Assembly (NCBI GenBank): GCA_016720075.1
Contig: JADJXW010000021.1
Location: forward strand, 186,001 to 250,000
Source of the DNA: Pseudomonadota bacterium
GTDB lineage: Bacteria > Pseudomonadota > Gammaproteobacteria > Steroidobacterales > Steroidobacteraceae
Reading direction: 5' to 3'
Length of the DNA stretch: 64,000 nt
The translations under genes were made by a program, and so were the position numbers. Each line of letters begins with the position of its first letter. Position 1 is the stretch's first letter. The notes under the pieces are model-generated. The model was not told where the DNA came from and searched no databases. It saw nothing but the letters and a program-made list of their open reading frames with translations. Positions 8,436 through 16,626 of the stretch are shown in pieces.

Positions 8436-9002
8436 GTGACACGCGACCAGGACCTGCTCAGTCTGCTCGAACGGCGTGACTATGACGCCGTGCTCGAGGC
8501 CATGATGCAACGCCACGGCCAGAAGGCGCTGAACCTGGCCTTTTCGATGGCGCGCGACCACAGCCTGGCCGAGGACCTGGCCCAGGTGTCGTTCGTGAAG
8601 CTGTGGCAGGCGCTGCCGCGATACGACGGGCGCGCGGCACTGGCCACGCTGCTCTACACGATCACGCGCAACACCTGCCTGTCGGAGCTGCGCAAGCGCG
8701 GCCGCATGGTGTCGCTGGATGCGCTGACCGAGGCGGACAACGACGACGACGCCCCGGCCCTGTCACTGCCGGATGATGTGGATCACGCCGCCCGGACCGG
8801 TGCGGCGTACGATGTGGAGAAGCTGCTCGAAGGGCTTCCGGAGAACTATCGCCAGGTGATCACGCTCTATTACCTGGAAGACTGCAGTGTGGATGAAGTC
8901 GCCGGCATGCTGGGCATGCCGGTCAACACGGTGAAGTCATTGCTGCTGCGGGGCCGCAAGCGCCTCGCGGCGCTGGCCCAGCCGCTGGAGAAAGCCTCAT
9001 GA
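8436..9002 (+). CDS. ECF-family RNA polymerase sigma factor
   Basis: 188 aa from a GTG start with GGAG 10 bp upstream. Region 2 is clear (ALNLAFSMARDHSLAEDLAQVSFVKLWQALPRYDG, with the DLAQ-FVKLWQ helix that binds the -10 element). Region 4 ends the protein (LPENYRQVITLYYLEDCSVDEVAGMLGMPVNTVKSLLLRGRKRL), a helix-turn-helix for the -35 element. There is no region 1 or 3, as expected of extracytoplasmic-function sigma factors. An acidic linker (EADNDDDAPAL) separates the regions. It overlaps the next gene by 4 nt (ATGA), which points to a co-translated regulator. Confidence 0.93.
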   Translation: MTRDQDLLSLLERRDYDAVLEAMMQRHGQKALNLAFSMARDHSLAEDLAQVSFVKLWQALPRYDGRAALATLLYTITRNTCLSELRKRGRMVSLDALTEADNDDDAPALSLPDDVDHAARTGAAYDVEKLLEGLPENYRQVITLYYLEDCSVDEVAGMLGMPVNTVKSLLLRGRKRLAALAQPLEKAS

Positions 9003-9400
9003 ACCAGGAAACGGATTTTTCGCGCCAGCTCCCGGGACTGGACCAGGCGCTGCGCGAGCAGATAAAGGCCCCGGCGATGGATGCGGCCTTCCGTCGCCAG
9101 GTGATGGCGCGGATCGCCTCGCAGCGCGAAGCGCTGCTGCGTGAAGCGGCGGTGCCGGAAACGCTGCGCGGCCGGCTGCGCGCGCGACTGCTGCTGCAAC
9201 TGGCCAACATCGGCGCGGTGGGCCTGGCCACCGCGCTGCTGATCGCTGCGCTGTGGCCGCGGCTGGCCGGGCTGCCGGCAGCCTCCGGACTCACGCAGGA
9301 CTGGGGTCTGCCGGCGGCGATGGCCTTCGGCGCCGCGGTGCTGTTCCATGGGCTGCGACGCCTGTCGCTGCCGGGCTGGGTGCGCAGGCTCGGGATCTAG
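8999..9400 (+). CDS. Membrane protein translationally coupled to the ECF sigma factor (probable anti-sigma factor)
   Basis: 133 aa. A basic, helical cytoplasmic half (residues 1-60) precedes two hydrophobic stretches (LANIGAVGLATALLIAALW and AAMAFGAAVLFHGL). No HxxxCxxC zinc anti-sigma motif is present. The 4-nt overlap with the sigma gene and the layout of cytosolic N-terminal domain plus membrane anchor suggest an anti-sigma factor; this is inference from position. Its stop overlaps, tail to tail, with the stop of the phospholipase gene (CTAG, 9397-9400). Confidence 0.75.
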   Translation: MNQETDFSRQLPGLDQALREQIKAPAMDAAFRRQVMARIASQREALLREAAVPETLRGRLRARLLLQLANIGAVGLATALLIAALWPRLAGLPAASGLTQDWGLPAAMAFGAAVLFHGLRRLSLPGWVRRLGI

Positions 9401-10491
9401 AAGCTGCCGATGTCGAAGCCGATGCCGTAGGAATGACCCTTGAGGTAGTAGCGCGCCAGGTCATTCGCGTAGCCATGCTGCCACCACACCGATAGCGGCA
9501 ACTGCAGCACCTGCAGGCCGGCCTCGAGCCGCAGCGTGTGATGCCGGAAGATCTTCTCGTGCCCGGTTTCGTAGCCGGCCACCAGCTTCCAGTCGCCCAC
9601 CTTGGCGCCAGCGCAGGGCCTGCCCTGGTCGTTCATGCAGGTGTGGCCCTGGAGTTTCGCCATCACGGCAATGCCGTTCACTTCAGATCGCTTCTTGCCG
9701 CGCGCGGCGAACAGCTCCCAGTCATTCCACTCTTCGGCGCGGCCCTGCAGCACGCCGCGATCGAGGAAGTAGCGCAGGTTGGCGTAGTAGCTCAGCCGGC
9801 GGCGCGAGTTCTCGCAGGCCTCGCAGGGACGCGGCTTGTAGGTGAGGCCTAGGTAGTCCCAGCCACGGCTGATGTAGTCATCGGCATATTCGATCCGGCC
9901 GTCCTTCAGCAGCGCGGCCTCCTGCGCAACGCGATATTCGGCCTCGGAGGCCACGGTCTGGCCGTTGGATTCGTGCGCGTATGACAGCTCGACATAGGAT
10001 TCGCGCACGATCGGCCCGCACGGCAGGCTGCCGTAGTCGCGCGCCTCGATGAACACGCCGGCGGCCTGCGGCGGAACGGCGGGTGCATCGCCAGCGCGAG
10101 CGCACGAATCGAATCCCGTTTCGCGGCGATCGGTGAGCCGCCAGGCCAGCTTCGGGTTGAAGCGCTTGCCGATGATGGGGCTGGATTCGCGGCCGAACCA
10201 GTAGAAGCTGAACCGACCGGTGAAGGCGATGAACAGCTCGCTCTTGCGCTGCTGGAACTCCGGCATCTCGAACATGTAGTCGAGCACCTTCAGCGGCATC
10301 TTCACCGACAGCGTGACATCCAGGAAGGTGCGATCGTCGTTGTCGCTGGTGACGCCCGCCCGGGTGGGCTCGTAGGGCTGCAGCCAGAAGCGGTCGGATT
10401 CGAAATTCTCGCGGGGCGCCTCTGCCGACTGCACCAGCGCGGCGAACATCGCTGCGAGGGCCAGCGCCAGAACCCTGATTGCCGGATGCAT
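9397..10491 (-). CDS. pldA: Outer-membrane phospholipase A (OMPLA family)
   Basis: 364 aa from ATG 10491, which begins a signal peptide (MHPAIRVLALALAAMFAALVQSAEA). The catalytic block SYAHESNGQ contains the His and Ser of the OMPLA dyad, and the later SRGWDYLG matches the family's conserved second block. Alternating hydrophobic/polar segments and a terminal aromatic (IGSF) fit a beta-barrel inserted by the Bam system. OMPLA enzymes hydrolyse phospholipids displaced into the outer leaflet. The protein is longer than E. coli PldA (about 290 aa) because of extra loops with paired cysteines (CEACENS). Confidence 0.85.
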   Translation of the reverse strand: MHPAIRVLALALAAMFAALVQSAEAPRENFESDRFWLQPYEPTRAGVTSDNDDRTFLDVTLSVKMPLKVLDYMFEMPEFQQRKSELFIAFTGRFSFYWFGRESSPIIGKRFNPKLAWRLTDRRETGFDSCARAGDAPAVPPQAAGVFIEARDYGSLPCGPIVRESYVELSYAHESNGQTVASEAEYRVAQEAALLKDGRIEYADDYISRGWDYLGLTYKPRPCEACENSRRRLSYYANLRYFLDRGVLQGRAEEWNDWELFAARGKKRSEVNGIAVMAKLQGHTCMNDQGRPCAGAKVGDWKLVAGYETGHEKIFRHHTLRLEAGLQVLQLPLSVWWQHGYANDLARYYLKGHSYGIGFDIGSF

Positions 10492-10563
10492 GATTGCCGG
10501 CAGCTTAGGGACCTGGAGTAGGATTCGGCAAGCCGCAGGGCCAACAATCAATCGGGGGAAGTC

Positions 10564-12333
10564 ATGAGCCGCTGGGACGAAACAACCGGGCAGAAGATTC
10601 CGGACGACCACCTGCTGACCGACGACCAGATCGCGCGCTGCGAGCGCGCCGACACGCTGGGCGATGGCGCCGCACCCCTGATGCCAGTGCCGACGCAGAT
10701 GGTGTCCAACGGCGAGTACCCGCCGCTGCCGCAGACCACCAACCAGCAGCGCGTCGAAGCGCGCGTGAACCTGCTGGCCGACCTCGCCGCGAAGAAGCTG
10801 GGTGTCAGTCGCCGCAGCTTCCTGCTGGGCTCGGGTGGCATGGCCGCCTCGTTCATGGCGATGAACGAGATCTACGGCCCCTACTTCGACATCGACCCGC
10901 TGTCGATGCTGGTGCCCGAGGCCTATGCGCAGAGCGGACCTCCGCGGGATCTGTTCGTGTTCGACGACCAGCTGCACATGGTTCGCGGCAGCCGTTTCGA
11001 TGCCGCCGCGCCGCTGCGCGCGCTGGCGCAGGGCCCAAGCTCCACGTTCTCGAAGCGCAATCCGCTGAACGGCAAGCGGCAGAAGGACGAGAACGGCGAT
11101 GAGTGGGGCGTGTGGAACCGCCAGCTCGTGGGGCTGCCCAATTCGCCCGAGAATTTCCTGATCACGCAGTTCATCAAGGATGTGTACCTGGACAGCCAGG
11201 TGAACGTGGGCCTGCTGTCGAACGTGCCGGCCGGCGTGGTCGATCCACCGGGCGCGGTCACGCCGCGCAACATCGCCGAGGCGCAGAAGGGCGAGATCCT
11301 CACCGCCGCGCAGACGGCGGCCGCGCGCGACTTCGTGAACACGGTGTCGGGCAGCCAGCGCATGCTGGCGCATGCTCTTCTATATGTGGGCAAGGGCAAC
11401 CTCGATTACATCCGCCAGCAGGCCGAGGAACTGAAGCCCGATTCGTGGAAGGGCTACAACATCGGCACGTCGGCCAAGGTCGATAACGATCCGCTGAGCC
11501 CGATGCGGCAGTGGCGACACGACGACGAGGCGGTGGCCTATCCCACCTTCGAGCTGATCCAGTCGCTGTACGACAAGGTGAAGAAGGACAAGCCCGGCTT
11601 CAACAACATCTGCGTGCACAAGGGGCTGGTGGACAACATGCCGCCGCGGCCCGAGGTAGGGCACCCTTCCGATCTGCCCAAGGCCGCGCGCGACTGGCCG
11701 AAGCTCAACTTCATCACGTATCACGCCTGCATCCAGCCGGCGTTCTTCATGTATGACTCGTGGGTGCAGTCGCGCGGCACGCAGCTGCGCGAGGGCGTGC
11801 CCGACATCGCCTGGACCACCGAGTACGGCGTGCTGTGCCGCGATCTGCCCAACACCTATGCCGAAATCGGCACCACCTGGGCCTCGGCCATCGTCACCTT
11901 CCCCACGCTGGCCGCTCACCTGATGGGCCAGCTGCTGAAGTTCTTCGGGCCGGACCGCGTGGTGTTCGGCTCGGATTCGGTGTGGTACGGATCACCGCAG
12001 TGGCAGATCGAGGCGCTGTGGCGCTTCCAGATTCCGGAAGAGATGCAGAAGAAGTGGGGCTATCCCGCGCTCACGCCGCAGATCAAGCGCAAGATCCTTG
12101 GCCTGAATTCCGCGCGGCTCTATGGAATGAAGCCCGGCCGCAATCTGGGCGCGCAGTTCAAGGCCGTGCCGAGGGACTACGCGTCGAAGATGACGCCGGA
12201 GTTCAAGAAGCTGATGGAAGTAGACAAGCCCGTCGCAGGCGTCATGGACAACCTGGACCTGATGCGGCAGCGCTATGCCGAGGCCGGCGGCGGTCCGGAT
12301 CATCTGCGCTATGGGTGGATTCGCCGGGCCTGA
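10564..12333 (+). CDS. Tat-exported amidohydrolase-family protein
   Basis: 589 aa, ATG preceded by a GGGGGAAG ribosome-binding site. About 85 unusual residues precede the twin-arginine motif SRRSFLLGSGG, so the Tat signal is internal rather than N-terminal. The catalytic part resembles the amidohydrolase-2 (TIM-barrel) family: FDDQLHMVRG near the start, INFITYHAC in the middle, and the late FGSDSVWYGSPQWQIEAL block with the conserved Asp before the C-terminal helix KILGLNSARLYG. Metal-dependent hydrolysis or decarboxylation is typical; the substrate is unknown. It diverges from pldA across 72 bp. Confidence 0.85.
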   Translation: MSRWDETTGQKIPDDHLLTDDQIARCERADTLGDGAAPLMPVPTQMVSNGEYPPLPQTTNQQRVEARVNLLADLAAKKLGVSRRSFLLGSGGMAASFMAMNEIYGPYFDIDPLSMLVPEAYAQSGPPRDLFVFDDQLHMVRGSRFDAAAPLRALAQGPSSTFSKRNPLNGKRQKDENGDEWGVWNRQLVGLPNSPENFLITQFIKDVYLDSQVNVGLLSNVPAGVVDPPGAVTPRNIAEAQKGEILTAAQTAAARDFVNTVSGSQRMLAHALLYVGKGNLDYIRQQAEELKPDSWKGYNIGTSAKVDNDPLSPMRQWRHDDEAVAYPTFELIQSLYDKVKKDKPGFNNICVHKGLVDNMPPRPEVGHPSDLPKAARDWPKLNFITYHACIQPAFFMYDSWVQSRGTQLREGVPDIAWTTEYGVLCRDLPNTYAEIGTTWASAIVTFPTLAAHLMGQLLKFFGPDRVVFGSDSVWYGSPQWQIEALWRFQIPEEMQKKWGYPALTPQIKRKILGLNSARLYGMKPGRNLGAQFKAVPRDYASKMTPEFKKLMEVDKPVAGVMDNLDLMRQRYAEAGGGPDHLRYGWIRRA

Positions 12334-12343
12334 GGGAAACGCC

Positions 12344-13069
12344 ATGACAGTGCTGCATCGAATCGCCTGTGTGATGCTGCTGGTGCTCGGGGCCGGCTGC
12401 AGCACTGTGCCCAAGTCGACATCGACCCGCCTGCCGATGCGGGAGCCCTACCGGCTGCTGCTGGTGTACCCGGACATCCAGGTGCGGGAACTGACCGCCG
12501 ATGGCGCCGTGTCCTTCCGCACGGAGTGGGCGGATGAGGCCCGGCTGGCCATGGCGGGAACACTGCGGGAATCACTGGCCGCGAAGACCGGCCTGGCCGT
12601 GGAGATCGTGGGCAGCGAGCAGGCGGGCGCGGATCCCGAGCTGGTCGGTGAGGTTCACCTGCGACACGACGCGCTGGGCAGGATGGTCGCGCGGCCCAAG
12701 ACCGTGGGCACCACGCTGGGCGATGCGGCCTCCAAACTGGGCGAAGCCACGAAGAGCGAACTGCTCTTCATGATGCATGCCGATTTCACAGTCCGCACCA
12801 CTGGGCGCAAGGCACTCATCGGCGTGGGCGTGGTGGGCTGCTCGCTGCTGAGCGCGGGATTGCTGGGCGGTACGAACGTGTGCAGCGATCCCGATGCTGG
12901 CGACTACAGCGCCTACGCGTCGCTGGTCGACGGGGACACCGGCGAGATCCTCTGGACGACGGTTGCCGCCTCGGGACCTGGCGATCTTCGGCGCGAGAAG
13001 GCAACGCGCAAGCTGGCAAAGGCGCTGACGAAGAAGCTGCCCAACCTGAAACCTGCGGTCGATCCATAG
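12344..13069 (+). CDS. Putative lipoprotein
   Basis: 241 aa from ATG 12344, ten bases after the amidohydrolase stop, suggesting co-transcription. The signal peptide ends in a lipobox (VLGAGC), giving a lipidated Cys near residue 18. The mature part begins with a low-complexity STVPKSTSTR linker, contains a conserved-looking LLLVYPDIQV strand, and has one internal hydrophobic Gly-rich segment (ALIGVGVVGCSLLSAGLLGG) before a Cys-containing C-terminal domain (DTGEILWTTVAAS). No family recognised. Confidence 0.75.
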   Translation: MTVLHRIACVMLLVLGAGCSTVPKSTSTRLPMREPYRLLLVYPDIQVRELTADGAVSFRTEWADEARLAMAGTLRESLAAKTGLAVEIVGSEQAGADPELVGEVHLRHDALGRMVARPKTVGTTLGDAASKLGEATKSELLFMMHADFTVRTTGRKALIGVGVVGCSLLSAGLLGGTNVCSDPDAGDYSAYASLVDGDTGEILWTTVAASGPGDLRREKATRKLAKALTKKLPNLKPAVDP

Positions 13070-13131
13070 GCTTGCGGTTGGCTGGACACGCGTTGCGCCC
13101 GGGACAGGATTTATCGGGTCTGACCCGGCAT

Positions 13132-13168
13132 GTCTACGACAGTAGATTTCCTTTCTACTATCGTAGAC
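13132..13168. promoter_or_regulatory. Long inverted repeat made of two TAC-N4-GTA boxes (BlaI/MecI/CopY-type operator)
   Basis: A 15-bp arm (13132-13146) and its near-perfect reverse complement (13154-13168, one mismatch) flank a 7-nt spacer. Each arm is itself a dyad: CTACGACAGTAG and CTACTATCGTAG both fit TAC-N4-GTA, the box recognised by BlaI/MecI/CopY repressors, with centres 21 bp apart. It lies between two convergent genes with no such repressor gene nearby. Alternatives are a relic of a lost operon or a stem-loop at the 3' ends. Confidence 0.5.
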
Positions 13169-13180
13169 CAGCCTCTTCCG

Positions 13181-13197
13181 GCCCCGAACACCGGGGC
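13181..13197. terminator. GC hairpin between convergent genes
   Basis: GCCCCG and CGGGGC form a perfect 6-bp stem with a 5-nt loop, 20 bp from the stop of the minus-strand PEBP gene and 112 bp after the plus-strand lipoprotein gene. There is no T tract on either strand, so termination would be weak. Position between convergent genes is the main support. Confidence 0.3.
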
Positions 13198-13216
13198 GGC
13201 AATGACTCCGGGTCGC

Positions 13217-13828
13217 CTACTTCGCGGCGGCGGGCTCGGTCTTGAACCGCCCCACGTAGGCGGACTTCGCGATCACCTTGCCCTTCATGGCTTCCAGCAG
13301 CTCGGGGCGGCTGGCCGTGGCGGGCAGGTCGAGCTTGGTGTTCAACGCGTAGAACTCGAACACATAGTGGTGATAGCGGGGACCGGCCGGCGCACCCATG
13401 CCCATGTAGGCGTTGTTGCGGATGCCCTTGCCGTTCACCGAGCCTTCCGGAAGCTTGCCTTCCTCGATCTGCGTGGTGTTGCCGGGAATGTTCCACACCA
13501 CCCAGTGCAGCACGTCATCCGGGCCGCCGAGCGCCACGTCGATGTCATGCATGATGATGGCGTAGCTCTGGGTTTCCGCCGGCGCGTTCGAGATCTTGAA
13601 ATCCGGCTGCACGTTGCCACCGGCCATCGAGAACTTCGGCGGCACGATGCCGCCATCGGCAAAGGCCTTGCTCTCGATCAGCAGCGGCGCCAGGCGCGGG
13701 CGTGCCGGGGCACCGGCGGGAGGGCCACCTGCTGGCGCGCCGGCAGGCGGCGCCTGCGCCAGCGCAAGATCGGTGGCGAAGGTGGCTGCGAGCAGCAGCG
13801 CAAGCGCTGCGGTTCTGGTCGGACGCAT
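13217..13828 (-). CDS. YbhB/YbcL-type phosphatidylethanolamine-binding-like protein
   Basis: 203 aa. A signal peptide (MRPTRTAALALLLAATFATDLALA) is followed by a Pro/Ala/Gly spacer (residues 27-43) and a PEBP fold: IPP-like VPPKFSMAGGNVQPDF, YAIIMHDIDVALGGPDDVLHWVVWNIP (the conserved DPD/HW ligand-pocket block), and GPRYHHYVFEFYAL. Bacterial family members are periplasmic or cytosolic and bind small anions; physiological role is poorly known. A TATACT hexamer at 13863-13868 (minus orientation) may be its -10 element. Confidence 0.9.
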   Translation of the reverse strand: MRPTRTAALALLLAATFATDLALAQAPPAGAPAGGPPAGAPARPRLAPLLIESKAFADGGIVPPKFSMAGGNVQPDFKISNAPAETQSYAIIMHDIDVALGGPDDVLHWVVWNIPGNTTQIEEGKLPEGSVNGKGIRNNAYMGMGAPAGPRYHHYVFEFYALNTKLDLPATASRPELLEAMKGKVIAKSAYVGRFKTEPAAAK

Positions 13829-13951
13829 GATGAACCCCCAATGTGGCTGAGCGAGGCGGTCGAGTATAGACGCCAGCAGTCCGGACCCGACTGCCTTTCA
13901 TCCCGGCGTAGTGCATGCCATTCTTGAAGAAAGTCCACGGGGGAATTGGAT

Positions 13952-15787
13952 ATGGATCCGGTGAAGCTGATCGCCGCACTGGCGCTGCTGCCGCTCGGCG
14001 CGTGTACCCGGGGGCACGAGGACAACCCTCCGCCGATCTCGCCGAAACCCGCTGCCGAGGTCTCCCTGGCGACCGACCCGGGCGACCGCGTTGCGCTGTT
14101 CGGCGACCTGCACCTGCATACCAGCTATTCGCTCGACGCGTCGGCATCGCGCACCGAAACCCTGCCCGCGGATGCCTATCGGTATGCGATGGGCGAACCC
14201 ATCACCTACCTGGGCGCGACCATCAAGCGCCGCGTGCCGCTCGATTTCCTCGCCGTGACGGACCATGCCGAATACCTGGGCAATGTAAGGCTCGCAACGC
14301 AGGGCAAGCTTGAAGTTCCGGGTGCCGGTTGGCGCGAGCTGCTGGCCGACCACAAACCGGGTCCGGCGATGTACGAGTTGATGAATCGCGCCACGGCGGG
14401 CATACGCGGCGAAAGCACGCCGGGACTGTCTGACCCCGCACTGGTGCGAAGCCACTGGCAGGACGAGATCGATGCGGCGGAGCGCTACAACCGGCCCGGC
14501 CGCTTCACGGCCTTCGTCGCATTCGAGTATTCGCCCACGATCGGCCGCGACCACCTGCACCGCAACGTGATCTTCCGCGGACCGAAGTATCCGGCCATGC
14601 CCTTTGGCGCTACCGATTCCCTGCGGCCCGAAGCGCTGTGGGAATACGCCAACGCCAACCGGGCCAACGGCATCGATTCGCTGATGATCCCGCACAACTC
14701 CAATCTCTCGAACGGGCGGCAGTTCGCCTTCAACGACTTCGCCGGCCAGCCGATGACGCGCGAGTACGCCCTGAACCGGCTGCGCAACGAGCCGCTGGTG
14801 GAGATCACGCAGAACAAGGGCACCAGCGAAACGCTCCCCAAGCTGTCGCCCGATGATGAGTTCGCCGACTTCGAACTGCTGGTCCAGGGCGACGGCGACC
14901 AGCGCGGCGGATATGTCCGTCCTGCCTTGCAGCGTGGCCTGGAAATCGACGAGCGGCTCGGCGCCAATCCCTTCCAATACGGCTTCGTGGGCGCCAGCGA
15001 TTTCCATTCGGGCGCGTCGAGCAGCGAGGAGGACAATTTCCCCGGCGGGCTCGGTCAGGGCGACTGGCACGAATTGCCGAAGACCATCCTGCAGGAGGAT
15101 TCGCCCATCCTGCGCGGCCCGCTCGCCAACCTCAGCGCCAGCGGCATTACCGGCGTGTGGGCCGACGGCAACACGCGCGAAGCCATCTTCGACGCGCTGC
15201 GCCGACGCGAAACCTATGCCACCAGCGGCCCGCGCATTCGCGTAAGGCTGTTTGCGGGCTGGGGCGATGCCGCTCAACTTGCGAGCGGTGGCGACTGGGC
15301 CCGTCGCGCCTATCAGTGGGGCGTGCCGATGGGCGGCGACCTGGCCAGGCCACCTGCCGGCGCAGGCGGGCCGAGCTTCATTGTTCATGCGGCGCGCGAT
15401 CCGAATTCAGGCAACCTGGACCGCATCCAGATCGTCAAGCTCTGGCGGCAGGACGGCAAATCGTTCGAGAAGATCCACGATGTCATCTGGTCGGGCAATC
15501 GCGCGCGTGACGCGAACGGCCGTGTTGGTCCGGTGGGCAATACCGTCGACGTGGCCAACGCCCGCTACAGCAACTCGATCGGCGCACCCGAGCTCGTCGG
15601 CACCTGGACCGATCCGGATTTCGATCCGGCCGAGCGCGCCGCCTACTACGCGCGGGTGCTGGAGATTCCCACGCCGCGCTGGCCGGTTTACCTCGCCAAG
15701 GCCAGCGGTGTCGCCCTTTCTCCCAAGGTAAAGACCTGGCTCCAGGAGCGGGCCTGGTCCTCGCCGGTGTGGTACCACCCGCAGTGA
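13952..15787 (+). CDS. DUF3604 domain lipoprotein
   Basis: 611 aa from ATG 13952, with GGGGA 8 bp upstream; a TTG six bases earlier is less likely. The N-terminus is a lipoprotein signal (MDPVKLIAALALLPLGAC). The body is the DUF3604 family, which has a PHP-like metal motif: LFGDLHLHTSYS near the start, FLAVTDHAEYLG, LMIPHNSNLSNG, and VGASDFHSGASSSEEDNF towards the C-terminus, all rich in candidate metal-binding His and Asp. Activity is unproven; a metal-dependent hydrolase is plausible. It is first in a three-gene operon whose members overlap as GTGA. Confidence 0.9.
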   Translation: MDPVKLIAALALLPLGACTRGHEDNPPPISPKPAAEVSLATDPGDRVALFGDLHLHTSYSLDASASRTETLPADAYRYAMGEPITYLGATIKRRVPLDFLAVTDHAEYLGNVRLATQGKLEVPGAGWRELLADHKPGPAMYELMNRATAGIRGESTPGLSDPALVRSHWQDEIDAAERYNRPGRFTAFVAFEYSPTIGRDHLHRNVIFRGPKYPAMPFGATDSLRPEALWEYANANRANGIDSLMIPHNSNLSNGRQFAFNDFAGQPMTREYALNRLRNEPLVEITQNKGTSETLPKLSPDDEFADFELLVQGDGDQRGGYVRPALQRGLEIDERLGANPFQYGFVGASDFHSGASSSEEDNFPGGLGQGDWHELPKTILQEDSPILRGPLANLSASGITGVWADGNTREAIFDALRRRETYATSGPRIRVRLFAGWGDAAQLASGGDWARRAYQWGVPMGGDLARPPAGAGGPSFIVHAARDPNSGNLDRIQIVKLWRQDGKSFEKIHDVIWSGNRARDANGRVGPVGNTVDVANARYSNSIGAPELVGTWTDPDFDPAERAAYYARVLEIPTPRWPVYLAKASGVALSPKVKTWLQERAWSSPVWYHPQ

Positions 15788-16626
15788 ATGCGCCTCGGTG
15801 GCTGCGCGAGCCGCTGCTTCATTTCATGGTGGCGGGTGCGGCGCTCTACGTGGGCGCGGCATGGCTTGCACCGACGCCTGACAGCGGGCGATCGATTGTC
15901 ATTGACGAAGACCGCCTGGTCACCGCGCTCCAGCAGCGCAGCGGCGTGACGGACGAACGGGCCGTGCGCGCGGGCCTGGCCGCGATGCCGGCGACGGAAC
16001 TCGCGAAACTCGTGCACGAGACAGCCGCGGAGGAAGCCCTTTGGCGGGAGGGTCGGGCACTGGGACTCGACGTGGTCGACGGCGTGGTACGCATGCGGGT
16101 GCTGCAGCAGATGCGCCTGATCCTGGCCGGCGAGGCGACGCGTGGCATGACCGTCAGCGACGCGGAGGTCGGTGAGTTCTATGCAGCCAACCGCAGCTCC
16201 TACGGGGAGCCTGCCGCGTTCACCTTCAGCCATCTTTTCTATGCCGATCCGCAGGGCGAAGCGCGCTCGAGAACGGCGTTGGCCAGGCTTCGCGCGGCAA
16301 CCGAGCGACCCGACCAGTGGGGAGATCGTTTCCTGTACCAGTCGACCTACTCCAGCACGGGAGCCCAGGAGATCGCCGCGCAGTTCGGGATCGGCTTCAT
16401 CGCGGCGATCGCGCAGTTGACACCTGGCTTGTCGTGGCAGGGACCCGTGAAGTCGGACCACGGCTGGCACCTGGTGCTGCTGCGCGCGAAGGAAGAAGCG
16501 CGGGTTCCACCGCTCGTCACCATCGAGGCGCGCGTGCGGGAGGATGCGCTCGCGGCCAAGCGCGCCCGGGCGGTCGATGCTTCGGTCGACCGACTGCTGG
16601 CTCGTTACCACGTGAGCGAGCGGTGA
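15784..16626 (+). CDS. Membrane-anchored PpiC-type peptidyl-prolyl isomerase
   Basis: 280 aa from GTG 15784, whose GTGA overlaps the DUF3604 stop; a GTG at 15769 is an alternative. A single membrane segment (LLHFMVAGAALYVGAAWLA) anchors it, leaving a periplasmic SurA/PrsA-like helical region (DERLVTALQQRSGV) and a C-terminal parvulin-like domain (YGEPAAFTFSHLFYADP, later PVKSDHGWHLVLL). The terminal GWHLV block is the usual parvulin signature. It probably helps fold an exported partner, most likely one of its operon neighbours. Confidence 0.85.
   Translation: MNAPRWLREPLLHFMVAGAALYVGAAWLAPTPDSGRSIVIDEDRLVTALQQRSGVTDERAVRAGLAAMPATELAKLVHETAAEEALWREGRALGLDVVDGVVRMRVLQQMRLILAGEATRGMTVSDAEVGEFYAANRSSYGEPAAFTFSHLFYADPQGEARSRTALARLRAATERPDQWGDRFLYQSTYSSTGAQEIAAQFGIGFIAAIAQLTPGLSWQGPVKSDHGWHLVLLRAKEEARVPPLVTIEARVREDALAAKRARAVDASVDRLLARYHVSER

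Noticed and set aside
13130..13927. A plus-strand gene downstream of the CopY/BlaI-type repeat
   Set aside because: The frame is antisense to the PEBP gene and its translation has no domain, so the operator has no clear target.
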